Shown here piece after piece: positions 22,001 through 33,600 of a stretch of 64,000 nt of DNA. The notes under the pieces were generated by a model. That model saw only the letters and a program-made list of their open reading frames with translations, searched no databases and had not been told where the DNA came from. Location: NCBI RefSeq assembly GCF_037038585.1, contig NC_092523.1, forward strand, positions 935,001 through 999,000, in the 5' to 3' direction. This stretch comes from Patagioenas fasciata. Its lineage: Eukaryota > Chordata > Aves > Columbiformes > Columbidae. The stretch's first letter is position 1. Each line of letters begins with the position of its first letter. The position numbers and the translations under genes are program-made.

Positions 22001-23333
22001 CCAAACCCTGCTCCGTCCTCCCCGTGTCCCCAAAGCCTCCTCCGTCCTCCCCGTGTCCCCAAAGCCTCCTCCGTCCTCCCCGTGTCCCCCAACCCTGCTC
22101 CGTCCTCCCCGTGTCCCCCAACCCTGCTCCGTCCTCCCCGTGTCCCCCAACCCTGCTCCGTCCTCCCCGTGTCCCCCAACCCTGCTCCGTCCTCTCCCGT
22201 GTCCCCCAACCCTGCTCCGTCCTCCCCGTGTCCCCAAACCCTGCTCCGTCCTCCCCGTGTCCCCAAACCCTGCTCCGTCCTCCCCGTGTCCCCAAACCCT
22301 GCTCCGTCCTCCCCGTGTCCCCCAACCCTGCTCCGTCCTCCCCGTGTCCCCAAAGCCTCCTCCGTCCTCCCCGTGTCCCCAGCCCTGCTCCGTCCTCCCT
22401 GTGTCCCCCAACCCTGCTCCGTCCTCTCCCGTGTCCCCCAACCCTGCTCCGTCCTCCCCGTGTCCCCAAACCCTGCTCCGTCCTCCCCGTGTCCCCAAAG
22501 CCTCCTCCGTCCTCCCCGTGTCCCCAAAGCCTCCCCCGTCCTCCCCGTGTCCCCAACCCTGCTCCGTCCTCCCCGTGTCCCCAGTCCCTGCTTCGTCCTC
22601 CTCATGTCCCCCAACCCTGCTCTGTCCTCCCCGTGTCCCAAACTCTGCTCTGTCCCCCTGCACCCCAAACCCTGCTCCGTCCTCCCCGTGTCCCCAAACC
22701 CTGCTCCATCCTCTCTGTGTCTCCAAACCCTGCTCCATCCTCTTTGCACCCCAAACCCTGCTCCATCCTCTCTGTATCCCCAAATCCTGTTCCGCCCCCC
22801 TGCACCCCAAACCCCGCTCCATCCTCCCTGTGCTGCTCCATTCTCCCCATGTCCCCCTGGACCCAGCTCCATTCTCCCCATCCCAGTTCCCCCCAGTTCT
22901 CCCAGTTCAGCCACTGCAGGTGTTCTATGAAATTGTCTAAACCAGACAACTTTCACCCCAAAACTCCCCAGCACAGGGGATGGGGCTGTGAGCTGCTCCC
23001 CCAAAGGATTCATGGAGTGGGGTGCAGTGGGGAGGTCAGGGCCACCCCCTTGCCCCTCTCACCCCAAACCCATGTGGGGACCGTGTGGGGAGGCCAAGCA
23101 CTTACGAGCCTGAAAACCCCCCTGAAAAGCTATCGGGAGCCCCTGGGGGGAGGTGGCTGTGCCATCCCCATCCCTGTCCCCATCCCTGTCCCCATCCCTG
23201 TCCCATGTCCCCACCTATGTCCCGTCCCGCAGACCGGCACCACGGCACGCCGATGCTCCTGGACGGCGTGCGCTGCGTCGGCGCCGAGCTGGAGTACGAC
23301 TCGGAGCAGAGCGACTGGCACGGCTTCGACTGA
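15985..23333 (+). CDS. C20orf27: C20orf27 orthologue, small conserved protein of unknown biochemical role
   Basis: Coding exons are 15985-16003, 17749-17891, 18961-19099, 21347-21469 and 23233-23333, with phases 1, 0, 1, 1, giving 174 residues, the human length. The order is MATAGKG, then VRFDEKLHDSAVMVTQEKDG, VGFLKILHKYEITFQLPP, VKCEYTAHREGVLKEELL and a near-invariant C-terminus RHHGTPMLLDGV...ELEYDSEQSDWHGFD. Identity to the human protein is high throughout except at the N-terminus and around residues 85-95. No catalytic motif, signal peptide or membrane segment is visible. I do not know an established biochemical function. The last two introns are packed with tandem repeats, yet the exon borders are clean. 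Confidence 0.97.
16110..16240. repeat. Short tandem repeat in C20orf27 intron
   Basis: Four imperfect copies of a phrase like GGGGGTCCCTTTGTCCCCA with CCCTGCCGGG spacers lie just after coding exon 1. Confidence 0.6.
18405..18480. repeat. AT-rich alternating purine-pyrimidine stretch
   Basis: A short run with TATATTTATGTGTATAG and ATACGTATTATATATG stands out in an otherwise GC-rich intron of C20orf27. Confidence 0.6.
19866..20120. repeat. 36-bp minisatellite in C20orf27 intron
   Basis: About seven copies of a unit with GGGACAGGGTTTGGCACC and CAGGCTGTTGGGGA are in tandem. The period of 36 bases (12 codons) keeps frames open on both strands. Confidence 0.9.
20280..20640. repeat. GGCGGT/GCGGGGCCGG repeat
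   Basis: An irregular array of GCGGTGGCGGTGCGGGGCC units. The G-run density on the plus strand would favour quadruplex formation. Glycine-rich frames here are artefacts of the repeat. Confidence 0.9.
20896..21240. repeat. Long polypyrimidine tract, (TTC)n-rich
   Basis: About 340 bases are almost purely C and T on the plus strand, built from TTCTTCTTC and TTTTTC words. The tract ends about 105 bases above the acceptor of the fourth C20orf27 coding exon. The minus strand gives the polylysine frames seen here. Confidence 0.95.
21229..21315 (+). repeat. Copy A of an unidentified duplicated segment
   Basis: GACCTGCGGTAC, then CTCAGTTCTGGGAACAGCAG and GAGGCTTTCCGTGCC, recurs in altered form at 23790-23862. 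Both copies follow a pyrimidine tract and a TTGCCTT word. The repeat family is not recognised. Confidence 0.6.
21500..22890. repeat. 29-bp minisatellite filling the last C20orf27 intron
   Basis: Nearly 50 copies of a unit with CCCTGCTCCGTCCTCCCC and GTGTCCCCAAA lie between coding exons 4 and 5 of C20orf27. Units decay toward the right edge. Because 29 is not a multiple of three, long open frames appear in every frame. Confidence 0.95.
23160..23215. repeat. 12-bp repeat (CATCCCTGTCCC)
   Basis: Four tandem copies sit 20-70 bases before the acceptor of the final C20orf27 exon. Confidence 0.75.
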
Positions 23334-23789
23334 CCCCCCCGGCCCCCGCCGCCCCCGCCAGGGGAACGGAAACAAGTAACCATAGAGGAAACGCACCCAA
23401 AGCTCCCCCAGCCCGGGGGCTGCAGCTCTGCGGCCCCCCCAGCTGTCATTGCCGCTCTGGGGGCCCCCAAATGCTGGAGCATCTGCTGGCGCCTCGGGGG
23501 GGATCCCGCTTCTGCCCCTGGCTGCTGCTGCTGTCCCTCTGCTTTCACCCCCGGTGAGGGGACACCTGGGGACAGGGACCCCCCCACGGTGACATTTTCC
23601 CAGCGGGGTTTGGAGCTGGGATGGGGGCAGGATCCAGCTGGTGGGGGGGCTGGTCCCCAGGGCTGGAGCCTGGGCCCACTGTCCCTGTCCCCGGTGTCCC
23701 TGTCCCCCCCTCCATGGCGCAGCCGTTGCCTTAGTCGCCTTGCCTTTTTTCCCTATTTTTCCCTTTTTTCCCTATTTTTCTTCTTTTCC

Positions 23790-23862
23790 CCGGTACGACC
23801 CGCGGTACAAGAAGTGGCTCAGTTCAGGAAGCAACAGGAGGCTTTATGTGCCTACATATATA
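23790..23862 (+). repeat. Copy B of the unidentified duplicated segment
   Basis: GACCCGCGGTACAAGAAG, then CTCAGTTCAGGAAGCAACAG and GAGGCTTTATGTGCC, aligns with 21229-21315. It lies in the 3' untranslated part of C20orf27 and is followed by a TA-rich run at 23863-23900. Confidence 0.6.
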
Positions 23863-23964
23863 TATATATATATATATAAATATAGAGCTGTATATATACA
23901 CACGGCTCTGTGTGTGTGTGTGGGGGGGGGGGGGGGTTAAGTACGAAAATCTATAGAGGGAAAC

Positions 23965-23970
23965 AATAAA
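23965..23970 (+). terminator. C20orf27 poly(A) signal (AATAAA)
   Basis: AATAAA lies 632 bases after the stop codon and is the first canonical signal. A 3' end near 23990 is expected. Confidence 0.6.
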
Positions 23971-24257
23971 CTGCAGCTGAGAAGGTTCTGGAGGTCAGAT
24001 CAACCCGTTCAACCCCCAGAGTGTGGGAGCTGATTAAAACCTGCTGTGACGGGGGGACACAGGTGATACCCGGGGAGGGGACAGGGGACACTGGGGGGAC
24101 TCAGCTCCCCCATTCCCGCAGTGCTGGGCTGGTTCAGGGGCTCCTGGGCCTGCACAGGGGGGTCACGTCCATTGATTTGTGCACTCTGGGAGGTGGGGGC
24201 TTAGCGCAGTCAGTGCCCCCCCTCTCTACATAAAAGGAGTCCAGGTGAGGGTGGGGG

Positions 24258-24318
24258 CACTGTCCCCTTCACTGTCCCCTTCACTGTCCCCTTCACTGTC
24301 CCCTTCACTGTCCCCATC
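24258..24318. repeat. 12-bp repeat (TGTCCCCTTCAC)
   Basis: Five tandem copies lie in the gap between the convergent C20orf27 and HSPA12B genes. Confidence 0.85.
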
Positions 24319-24639
24319 AGGCTCTGCTGGGGGAGCTGCCAGCTGTGCGGTGATGTGCAATATAGGTAAAATATGGGAATGTGAGGGCACAGAAAATGCT
24401 CATATTGGTATTTACAGGGGCTGGCGGGGGCCCTTACGCCTATTTGGGGGGCAGCCTGAGTCCCGGTCCCCGCTCAGCAATGCTGGGGGGCCAGTCCCCC
24501 TCATTCCCGGGGGGCAGCACCGGGGTGTCCCCGAGCAGGGGGGCCCAGCCCGGTGTCAGCTCACAGCTCCGCTCGGTCTCTGCCCGTGGGGGTCCCGCGG
24601 TGCCGGGGGGGGCGGGTGGGGGTCCGGAGCGCGCGGGGC

Positions 24640-27600
24640 TCAGTTGGAGAGGAAGTCGATGGTGGCTCGCACCGTCTTGGAGGTGGAGATGTCCATGGCG
24701 GTGACCTTGATCTCGGTGTCCCCGAACTGCATGCTGGCGCGGATCTCGCGGCGGGCGCGGGGGGGCCCGCCGGTGTCCCCCAGCTCCAGGCTGACGGTGC
24801 CGCAGTGGCGCACGCCGGGGTCGGTGATGTAGAGCACGTCGTCGCGCGCGCTGCAGTAGACGTTGATGATGGTTCGGCGCTGGCCGGGCCGCGCGGGGCA
24901 GTAGCTGCGCTGCACCACCTCCCCCAGCGCCACCGACTGGTCCACCGACACGAACTTCTCGAAGACGTCGGTGCACCAGCTCTTGCCCTCCTTCACCAGC
25001 AGCTTCTCCCGCGGGTGCTTCCCCTCCACGAACTTGTTGAGCACCCCCACGCCGTAGGTGAGGGGCGAGCGGCGCACGCGGACGATGGTGGGGTCGAGCC
25101 CGAAGAGGACGGCGCCTTTGAGGATGGTCAGCCCCACGTCTTGGGGGACGATGACGCGGCAGGTGAGGCCGAAGGCCGCCTGCACCGCGTGCTGCAGCAT
25201 GGGGGACTCGGCGAACCCCCCCACCAGGAAAAGGAACTTGATGCCTTGCACCTCCGGCTTCTTCAGGAGATCAGCTGGGGAGGGAGGGACAAAGCGGGGC
25301 GGTGGGCGGGGCTGGGGGCCGTGTCACCCTGCAGAGGGGACACCCGTTGTGGGGGGACACGCAGGGGCCGGGGCAGCCCCCGGGACGTACCGATGTGCGC
25401 GATGATCTGGCTGATGGTGGGCTGGAAGAGCTGGCTCATGGCCTCCGCCGACATCCGCAGCATCCCCTGCGACGACCACTTCACGAAGTTCACGCTGCGG
25501 GGGACAGAGGGGTGGGGGGGACAGAGGGGTTGGGGGTGGACAGAGGGGTCAAGGCTGCCCCTTGCCAAAACCTCTGCCCAATCCTCCCCCAGCCCAGCAG
25601 CCCCATGAGCAGAGCACCCCAGCTGCCTGTGCCCCCCAATTCAAGTCCCCCTGGGGCCATGTGCTCCCAAGGGGTCCCCAAACTCTGCCACCACCCCAAG
25701 GGGGTCTCACTTGCTTTTCCTGAGGGTCACACATCCCGCAGGGGTCCCCAAACCCCACTGCCCACCCAGGGTCTCACTTGCTCTCCCTAAGGGTCACACA
25801 CCCCACAGGGGTCCCCAAGCCCCACTGCCCCCCCAGGGTCTCACTTGCTCTCCCTAAGGGTCACACACCCTGCAGGGGTCCCCAAACCCCACTGCCCCCC
25901 GGGGTCTCACTTGCTCTTCCTGAGGGTCACACACCCCACAGAAGTCCCCAAACCCCACTGTCCCCCCATTGCAGGTCCCACTTGCCTTCCCTAAGGGTCA
26001 CACACCCCCCAGGGGTCCCCAAACCCCACTGCCCCCCAGGGTCTCACTTGCTCTTCCTGAGGGTCACATACCCCACAGGGGTCCCCAAACCCCACTGCCC
26101 CCCCACAGGGTCTCACTTGCTCTTCCTGAGGGTCATACACCCCACAGAAGTCCCCAAACCCCACTGACCCCCCATTGCAGGTCCCACTTGCCCTCCCTAA
26201 GGGTCACACACCCCGCAGGGGTCCCCAAACCCCACTGCCCCCCAGGGTCTCACTTGCTCTCCCTAAGGGTCACACACCCCGCAGGGGTCCCCAAACCCCG
26301 CTGTCCCCCCATTGCAGGTCCCACTTGCTCTCCCTAAGGGTCACACACCACCCAGGGGTCCCCAAACCCCACTGCCCCCCGGGGTCTCACTTGCTCTTCC
26401 TCAGGGCCGTCTCCACGTTGTGGCCGCGGTGCTTGCGGTAGAAGTCGATGAAGGAGAAGGGCAGGGAGATGTTGAGGGGGCTGGCGCGGGAGGGGGCGGC
26501 CGCCCGCTTGCGGGCCTCGAAGGCGATGGTCAGGTCCACCCAGGCCGCCGGGCGCTTGGCCTTGAACGTGGCGATGAAATCCGCCCCGAAAATGTGGCAC
26601 AGCAGCTGCTCGAAGGCCAGGTCCACCCCCACGGCCCCGTACGGACCCCCTGGGAACGAGGAGGGGCTTGGGTCAGGCAGTGTCCCCGTGGGACGTGTGC
26701 CCACATCCCCCATCACCATGTTCCTGCATCCCCCATCACCATGGCCCCAGGCCCCCCCAACATCACCAGCAAAGCCAGGGCACTTTTTATGCAAGATTGC
26801 ATCCCCCCCAGCCCCACTATGGGGGGGATGACATGGAGGGAAGCCCCCCACCCAGGGCTGGCCCCGGGGACAGGGACAGGTCCTGCAGTGGCCATGGAAA
26901 TGTCCCCCAGGAGCAGGGTGGCGGTGGGGACAGCGGACAAAGGTCCCTGGACAAAGGGGACCCTGTCAGGGGTCCCTGGAGGGGCTCAGTGTCCCCCCAT
27001 GGCAGGGCTCTGCAGGACGGCCCGGGTTGGTGGCTGTCACCCGTTTCTCCAGGGGTGCACGGCCACCCTCTCCCACAATGTCACCCCCCAGATGGGCTGA
27101 GGCTGGGGGCTCTGCGTGCCCCCCAGGAGCAGGGTGGGGACCCCACGGGCACAGGTCAGGATACGTCCCACAGACCAGGACATGTCACAGCTGTGTCACC
27201 CTGTGCCTTCCCTGAGTGCCCAGGGGGCACTGGGGGCTGCGATCCACAGAATGTGGGGACATCGGGGGGGGTTGTGTCCCCAAACCAGGGTCCCGTGGGC
27301 ATCAGCCTCTGCCTTGTCCCCTTTGCAGTCACCCTGGTCCCCCTGCCCCCCCTGCCCCCCGCCCTCTCCCAGCCACATCCCTGTGCAACTGAGACCCCCT
27401 AGCCCAGCACCCTGTCCCTCTGTCACCCCACAACCCAGCACCCCTTTCCCATCAGCACCCCTGTCCCACCTGAACCCCCCCGACCCCCCCAGCCCACCCC
27501 CACATCCCTGTCACCCAACCCACTCGATCCCCCAACACCCCTGTCTCCCATCTGAGCCCCCCCCACTCAGCATCCTCTCCTAGCTGACCCCCCCCAATCC

Positions 27601-30600
27601 AGCACCCTGTCCCACCTGAGCACCCCCAACTCAGCAGCCTTGTTCCTGTCACCCCCCAACCCAGCACTCGTGTCCCGCCTAAGCCCCCCCCAGCCCAGCA
27701 TCCCTGTCACCCCCCCAACCCAGCACTCCTGCCCCACTTGAGCCCCCCAGCCCAGCACCCCCGACCCCCCCCAGCTCATCACCCCCTCCCTCCCTCCCCG
27801 GCCCCCCTCCCCTGTCGTTTTCCCCGCGGACACCAGGTGGTGCCACCAGCCCAGCCACAACCCTGCAAGGGACAGCGGGGACCGCGGCGGGGGGGTCCCG
27901 GGGGCCGCGCACCTGAGGCTTTGTACAGCTCCTTCAGCGTCCCCTGCGGCTTCTCGATCTGGTGCACGGTCAGGTCCACGGTGCCCCCCCCGCAGTCCGC
28001 CACGATGTACCGGTCACCTGCGGCGGGGACGGCGGCCACTGGGGTCCCGTGTGCGTCCCCGCCGCGGGGTGTCCCCCAGGCTGAGCCCAGGACACCCGCC
28101 CGTGGGCTGGGGGACACGGGGACGCGGCCCTGGGCTGCGCTCCCCCCGGGGGAGCCCAAATTGAACCAATCTTGTCCGTACCTGCCTGCATCTCGGCCCA
28201 GAGCTCCCCCACTCCCGCCTCCACCAGGAACGTCCGGCTGTGCCGGGACCGCCGGAGCTGCTCCCGCGCTGGGGACAGAGCGGGGGACACTGTCAGGCTG
28301 GGGGGGGGCGGGGCAGGAGCATCCCTGGGACCCCCTGCCGGCGGGAACCGCGCTGGGAGCGCTGGTTTCTTGCTCCCCTCCAACTGGGACACCCAGCGCT
28401 GCCCCCCAGCTCCAGTGTGGAGGAGGAACTGGTCCAGCCCCCCCAACACCCCCACATCCATCCCGCGGTGCACGGGTGGCCCCGGGCGATGCCACCGCTT
28501 CCCCTGTTGTCCCCAGCCCGGGTGGGGTTTCCTCTGCTCCCCCCGCGTCCCGGGGCAGGGGACATCAAAGGAGCCCGGAAGGGTGGGGAGTTGTTTGTGG
28601 AGGCTGGGGGCGTCACCCCGGCCTATTTTTGCCACACCAGGATGGACATGGCACACTAATTAGCCTCATTAATGAGCCCCGGGGTGCAGCTCAAGGTGGG
28701 GGAGGGCAAAGGGAGGAGAAGGGCCCCCCAGGGCTGCGAGAGAGGGGAGCAACCACAGCCCCCCCTCGGTAGGGTGCCCCATTCGTCCCTGGCTCAGTTT
28801 CCCCCATCACCAGACGATGTGATGGGCTGGGGGTCCCTGCCACAGTGGAGCCAGCCCTGCCCTGTCCTGACGGGGGGGTGAGGGATCACTACCCCCGCTT
28901 TACAACGGGGGGGGTCACCCGCCAGGGATTCTCCCCAGCACACCCCAGAAACCCAACCAGCTTTTACCAGAACTGGTCCAGGGGCTGCTCCCAGAGCCCC
29001 ACCCGGGGAAGGGCCCGATCCTCGGGCTGGGGGTCCCCGAGCACCATGGTGGATGCACCACGTCTGCACCCCAGCACCGGGTTACAGGGTGCTCAGCCCA
29101 GGACCCCCCGCTGCCCCCCAGGGCTGCCCCGGCCCCCTCCCCAGCCTCAGAGCCCACAGGCACCCTGCCGAAAGCTGGAGTCGATGGCGCGCTCGGGCCC
29201 GCCGGCCGGGGCTCTGCAGCTCAGCTCCAGCAGCTGGTGCAGACGCAGCTTCCTGCAGTAGATGGAGGCGGCTTCGGGCTCCAGCGCGATCAGCAGCTGC
29301 TCGGGGTTCTCGGGGGACACCAGCCCGGCCTGCAGGGGACAGGGGGGTCACACAGGGGAGGTGGCGCGGTACCGGGGGGTCCCTGTGTGCTGTGACGGTG
29401 CCACGGGAAGGGTCCCCCATCCCTGGCCTTGGCACATCCATGCGAACAGAGCTGTAAAACCATTCCGTGGTTGGACTCGGCCATCCTAAGGGTCTCTTCC
29501 AACCAGAATGATTCTTTGGCTGGAAAAGACCTTTAAGACCACTGAGTCCAACCGTTAACAATCTCTATACGCAGCAGCTAGAAGGGTGATGCCCGATCTA
29601 AACAGCAAATGGTGGCTTTTGTCTGGAAATCTTCTAACAATGTCCCCACAAATTTAACTTCAGTGCTAGTATGACATTTTAGGGCCTGTATTACGCAGAA
29701 TATTTAAATTGCTTTTAACTTCATGATGCTGAGGATGTTCAGAATCAGGTATATTCATTAATATGAACTTCAGCAGAGGTGAAACTGCTGCATTTATCCA
29801 CGTTCGAGTTGGGATTAAGGAAATTCATAAGAGAGACTAATAGGTACTTGGCAGTAACGGTACAATACTGATCCGCACACTGAGCTGGGGGTTTGTGGGG
29901 CTACCAGGACACCCAGACACGCTCTGTTACGCAGGGAAAGGGGGGTAGGTGCGGGGGGCCGTGCAGGAATGTCCCCCCCTGTCCCCTCACCTTATACGCA
30001 GCCTCCCGCATGAACTGCTTGGCCGGCTGTTTCCAGATGGCCGGGACGGTGATGACCCAGCGGATGGCACCGCGCTCGGGCAGCGCCGGGCACTGCTCCC
30101 GCAGCTCCTGCGGCGACAGGCGGCGGTGACCCCCGGCCCCGGGGGAACGCGGGAGCGTGATGGGCACGGCCCGCGCTCCGTTCGGGGAGGAGTCACAGAG
30201 TCACAATGTCAGGGGTTGAAGGGCCCTGGAAACTCATCCAGTGCAATCCCCCCATGGAGCAGGAACACCCAGCTGAGGTTCCACAGGAAGGTGTCCAGGC
30301 GGGTTTGAATGTCTGCAGAGAAGGAGACTCCACAACCCCCCTGGGCAGCCTGGGCCAGGCTCTGACACCCTCACCATGAAGAAGTTCCTTCTCAAATGTA
30401 AGTGGAACCTCTTGTGTTCCAGTTTGTACCCATTACCCCTTGCGTTACCATCGGTTGTCACCCAGAAGAGCCTGGCTCCATCCTCCTGACACTGCCCCTT
30501 TCCATATTGATCCCCAGGAATGAGTCCCCCCTCAGTCTCCTCTTCTCCAGCTCCAGAGCCCCAGCTCCCTCAGCCTTTCCTCACACGGGAGATGCTCCAC

Positions 30601-33600
30601 TCCCTTCAGCATCTTGGTGGCTGCGCTGGACTCTCTCCAGCAGTTCCCTGTCCTTCTGGAGCTGAGGGGCCACAACTGGACACAATATTCCAGGTGTGGT
30701 CTCCCCAGGGCAGAGCAGAGGGGCAGGAGAACCTCTCTGACCTGCTGACGACCCCGTCTAACCCACCCCAGGTACCATTGCCTTCCTGGCCACAAGGGCC
30801 AGCGCTGGCCGGTGGTCCCGGCGGGAGGGTGCAGCGGGGGCTCCCACCTGCACCGCGTGCTGCTTGAAGAAGCGCAGCGCGTGGGCGAACACCTCCAGCG
30901 CCGGCATCTTCCTCCCGTTGACGGCTTCCAGCTCCGTCTTCATGGTGAGGTCCTGCGGGAAGAGCGGGGGCAGAGGATGGGTCGCGTGGGTAATAATGCT
31001 GGCGTTCAAATGGCGCAAGGGCAAGCCTGCAGCTCTTTTGAGAAAGGAGCGTTTGAGCAAAGCTTGTACGGGTGAGAGACACAAACAGTGATATTTTGTA
31101 TGTAAACTTTATAGACACGTGCTACCGCTGATTTGGAGACTTGTTTGTGCTAACAGGATCAGTATTTTTGGTCCTGTGTAACAATGCACTAGGTAACTGC
31201 CTAATCTTACTAATGTCATCCCAGGTGTTAATTTCTGAGATGATTCTCAGTTCCGTGTTAAATCCTGTGTTTTCTCATGTACACCGCGTGTCCCCAAGCA
31301 CAGTTTGTTTCCTTGGGCGCTGGGCGATCAACAGCTATAAAGCTGATCTTGTTTCGTTCTTTTGGCAGGGAAAACAGAACAAGCTGACGAGGAGTCCTGG
31401 GGCCTTTTGGGATGCGTGCAGTGTCTGCTCCTCTGGGGCGCTGCCCTGGCTGTCTCTGCGGGCCGAGGGGACGATGGTGACACGCAGGTGGCTGGGAGGT
31501 GGCTGGTGTCACATCGCGGCTCCGGCCCACGTTCCCGGGGCAGGGTGCTCGTCCCCCGTGCCAAATCACGGCACCCTTTGGGTGGGAGGAGACCCTCGAG
31601 ATCATCGAATCCAACCATAAATGCTGTGGCACAGGGGTTTGAAATGCGGCTTCTGCAGCCACAGCCACCTGGGATGGGGGAACCAAAAATTCACCCCCAA
31701 AAAGGGCTGAAATGTTGCCAGGTGTAAAGCAACCGGGGAGATGGGTGCTGGTGATGGGATCTGCAGCCCTCACAGATTCCTGCTCCCCCCAGACCCGCTT
31801 TCTCTGCAAGCCCAGCCCAGCTCGTGTCCCCACAGGTCCCCGGGGAGGTGGGGACGTGACCAGGGACTCACGCTGGTGCTGTGAATCTTCATCTTAAACT
31901 TCTCGAAGTAGAGCCAGTCGCGGGCGTCCTCGGGGTCCAGGTCGTGGTAGTAGTCGCGGGCGGTGTAGCCGAAGCTGTGGAACGTGCCCTCCGGCGTCAG
32001 CAGGAGGCTGGTGGGGGTCTTCTGGTTGGCCACCCCCGGGTCCCCTCCTTCCCATTTCCTGCAAACGGGAGCCGGTGAACCTCAGGGCCAGAGAGCTGGT
32101 CCCGTCCAGTTTATCAGTTTAGGTGGGCACAACCTCCAGAGGGACAAAGATGGGACCAACATCCCCGAGCATCCTCACCCATCGCGGTGGGGTGTCCACC
32201 GCCCAGCTTGCTCCATCCTCCCCTCCCAGCAAGTCCAATTCCAGCCCGTTTGGGCCCAGAAGAAGCCCTGTGGCAACCTGGCTGCTCACCTCATCATGTG
32301 GATGGCCTCGGGGTCGCTGGCGAAGCTGAAGGCGTAGCCGCTGGACGTGGTGCCGAAGTCGATGGCAACCACCACGGCGAAGGGCTGGCTGGGCTGGGAC
32401 CGAGCCTCGCTCCGCTGGAACCAAGGGCAGCGTTAGGGACCGCGGGCCGGAGCGGCAGCGGACGGGCTGGGCTGGATGCTGCCAAAATGGGCCAGAACAG
32501 CCCGGGAAAGGGGGAACTTCTCCCGGATTGGGCCCGCGGGCGCTGCGCTTTCTGCCGGGGCAAGGGATGCGGAGATGCTGCGGTTTCTCCCTCACACAGC
32601 TCCAAATCAACCCAGACTACTTTAGGATTCTATGAGAGGGGCTGCACCAGGGTCTGGCGGTCCCTGTGGCTGTCCCCAAAACCGGGCTCAGGGGACACGG
32701 GGACCTGGGCAGCCCCAAGGGATGGACACAGTGGCTTCTGGTCCCTGTTTCTCTGCAGCTGGGGTGGTGCTGAGCCCTCCACACATGAACCCCGGTAAAT
32801 TGTAGCTGGGGTTCCCCAAAACCTTCCCTGCTCCCCAGCTCGCTCCAAGGGAGCCTGTCCCAGGTGTCCCAGGGCTCACCCAACCAAAAACCTTCCTGGC
32901 CTAGGTGCTTCATAGAATGGTTTGGGTTGCAGGGACCTTACAGCTCCCCAGTTCCCCCTGCCATGAGCAGGGACATCTTCACCAGCTCAGGTTGCTCAGA
33001 GCCCGTCCAGCCTGGCCTGGGATGTCTCAGGGATGGTTCATCCACCACCTCTCTGGGTACCTGGGCTGGGGTCTCTCCACCCTCGGGGCAACAATTCCTT
33101 CCTCCTTTCTGGCTTCAGGGGGTCCCCATGGCTGATGGGTTTCTGGTCCTGCCTTCATCCCCATCCCTCGTCCCCACGGTGGCAGAGGGAGGTGGCAGGG
33201 ACCGGTGGAGCTGAAGCAGCCGCAAACACTCAGCGAGCCCCATCCTGTGTCACCGCCCGCCGCGGCCCCCCCGGCGTGGGACAGACACGGAAAGCTAAAA
33301 GCCTCATTAACTTTTAACGCACCCAGATTAAACGCAGACATTAGGGAGCTGTGCAAAGCGCCGGGAATTTGCACGGGCGAGGGGGTTGTCTCAGAAATGT
33401 GCATGTTCAGGAGCTGCAGGGACAGCGAGCACGGGGGGACATTCCCTGCCCATGTCCCCCCCCACACCGGGAAGTCCCCTGGGGTGGCTGGGTGGGGGCA
33501 AAGTGGGACCAGGAGCTTTGCAAAGGGTTAAACTGGTGCTTCCTCCAGCTCTTCCCCTGTGCTGGGAAAGACCCTCAGCCCCACGGACCCCAGAGCTAAG

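Noticed and set aside
21522-23379. Long proline-rich open frames
   Set aside because: They come from the 29-bp minisatellite within a C20orf27 intron.
25677-26390. CRISPR-like regularly spaced repeats
   Set aside because: The units are contiguous tandem copies without unique spacers, in an intron of a vertebrate gene.
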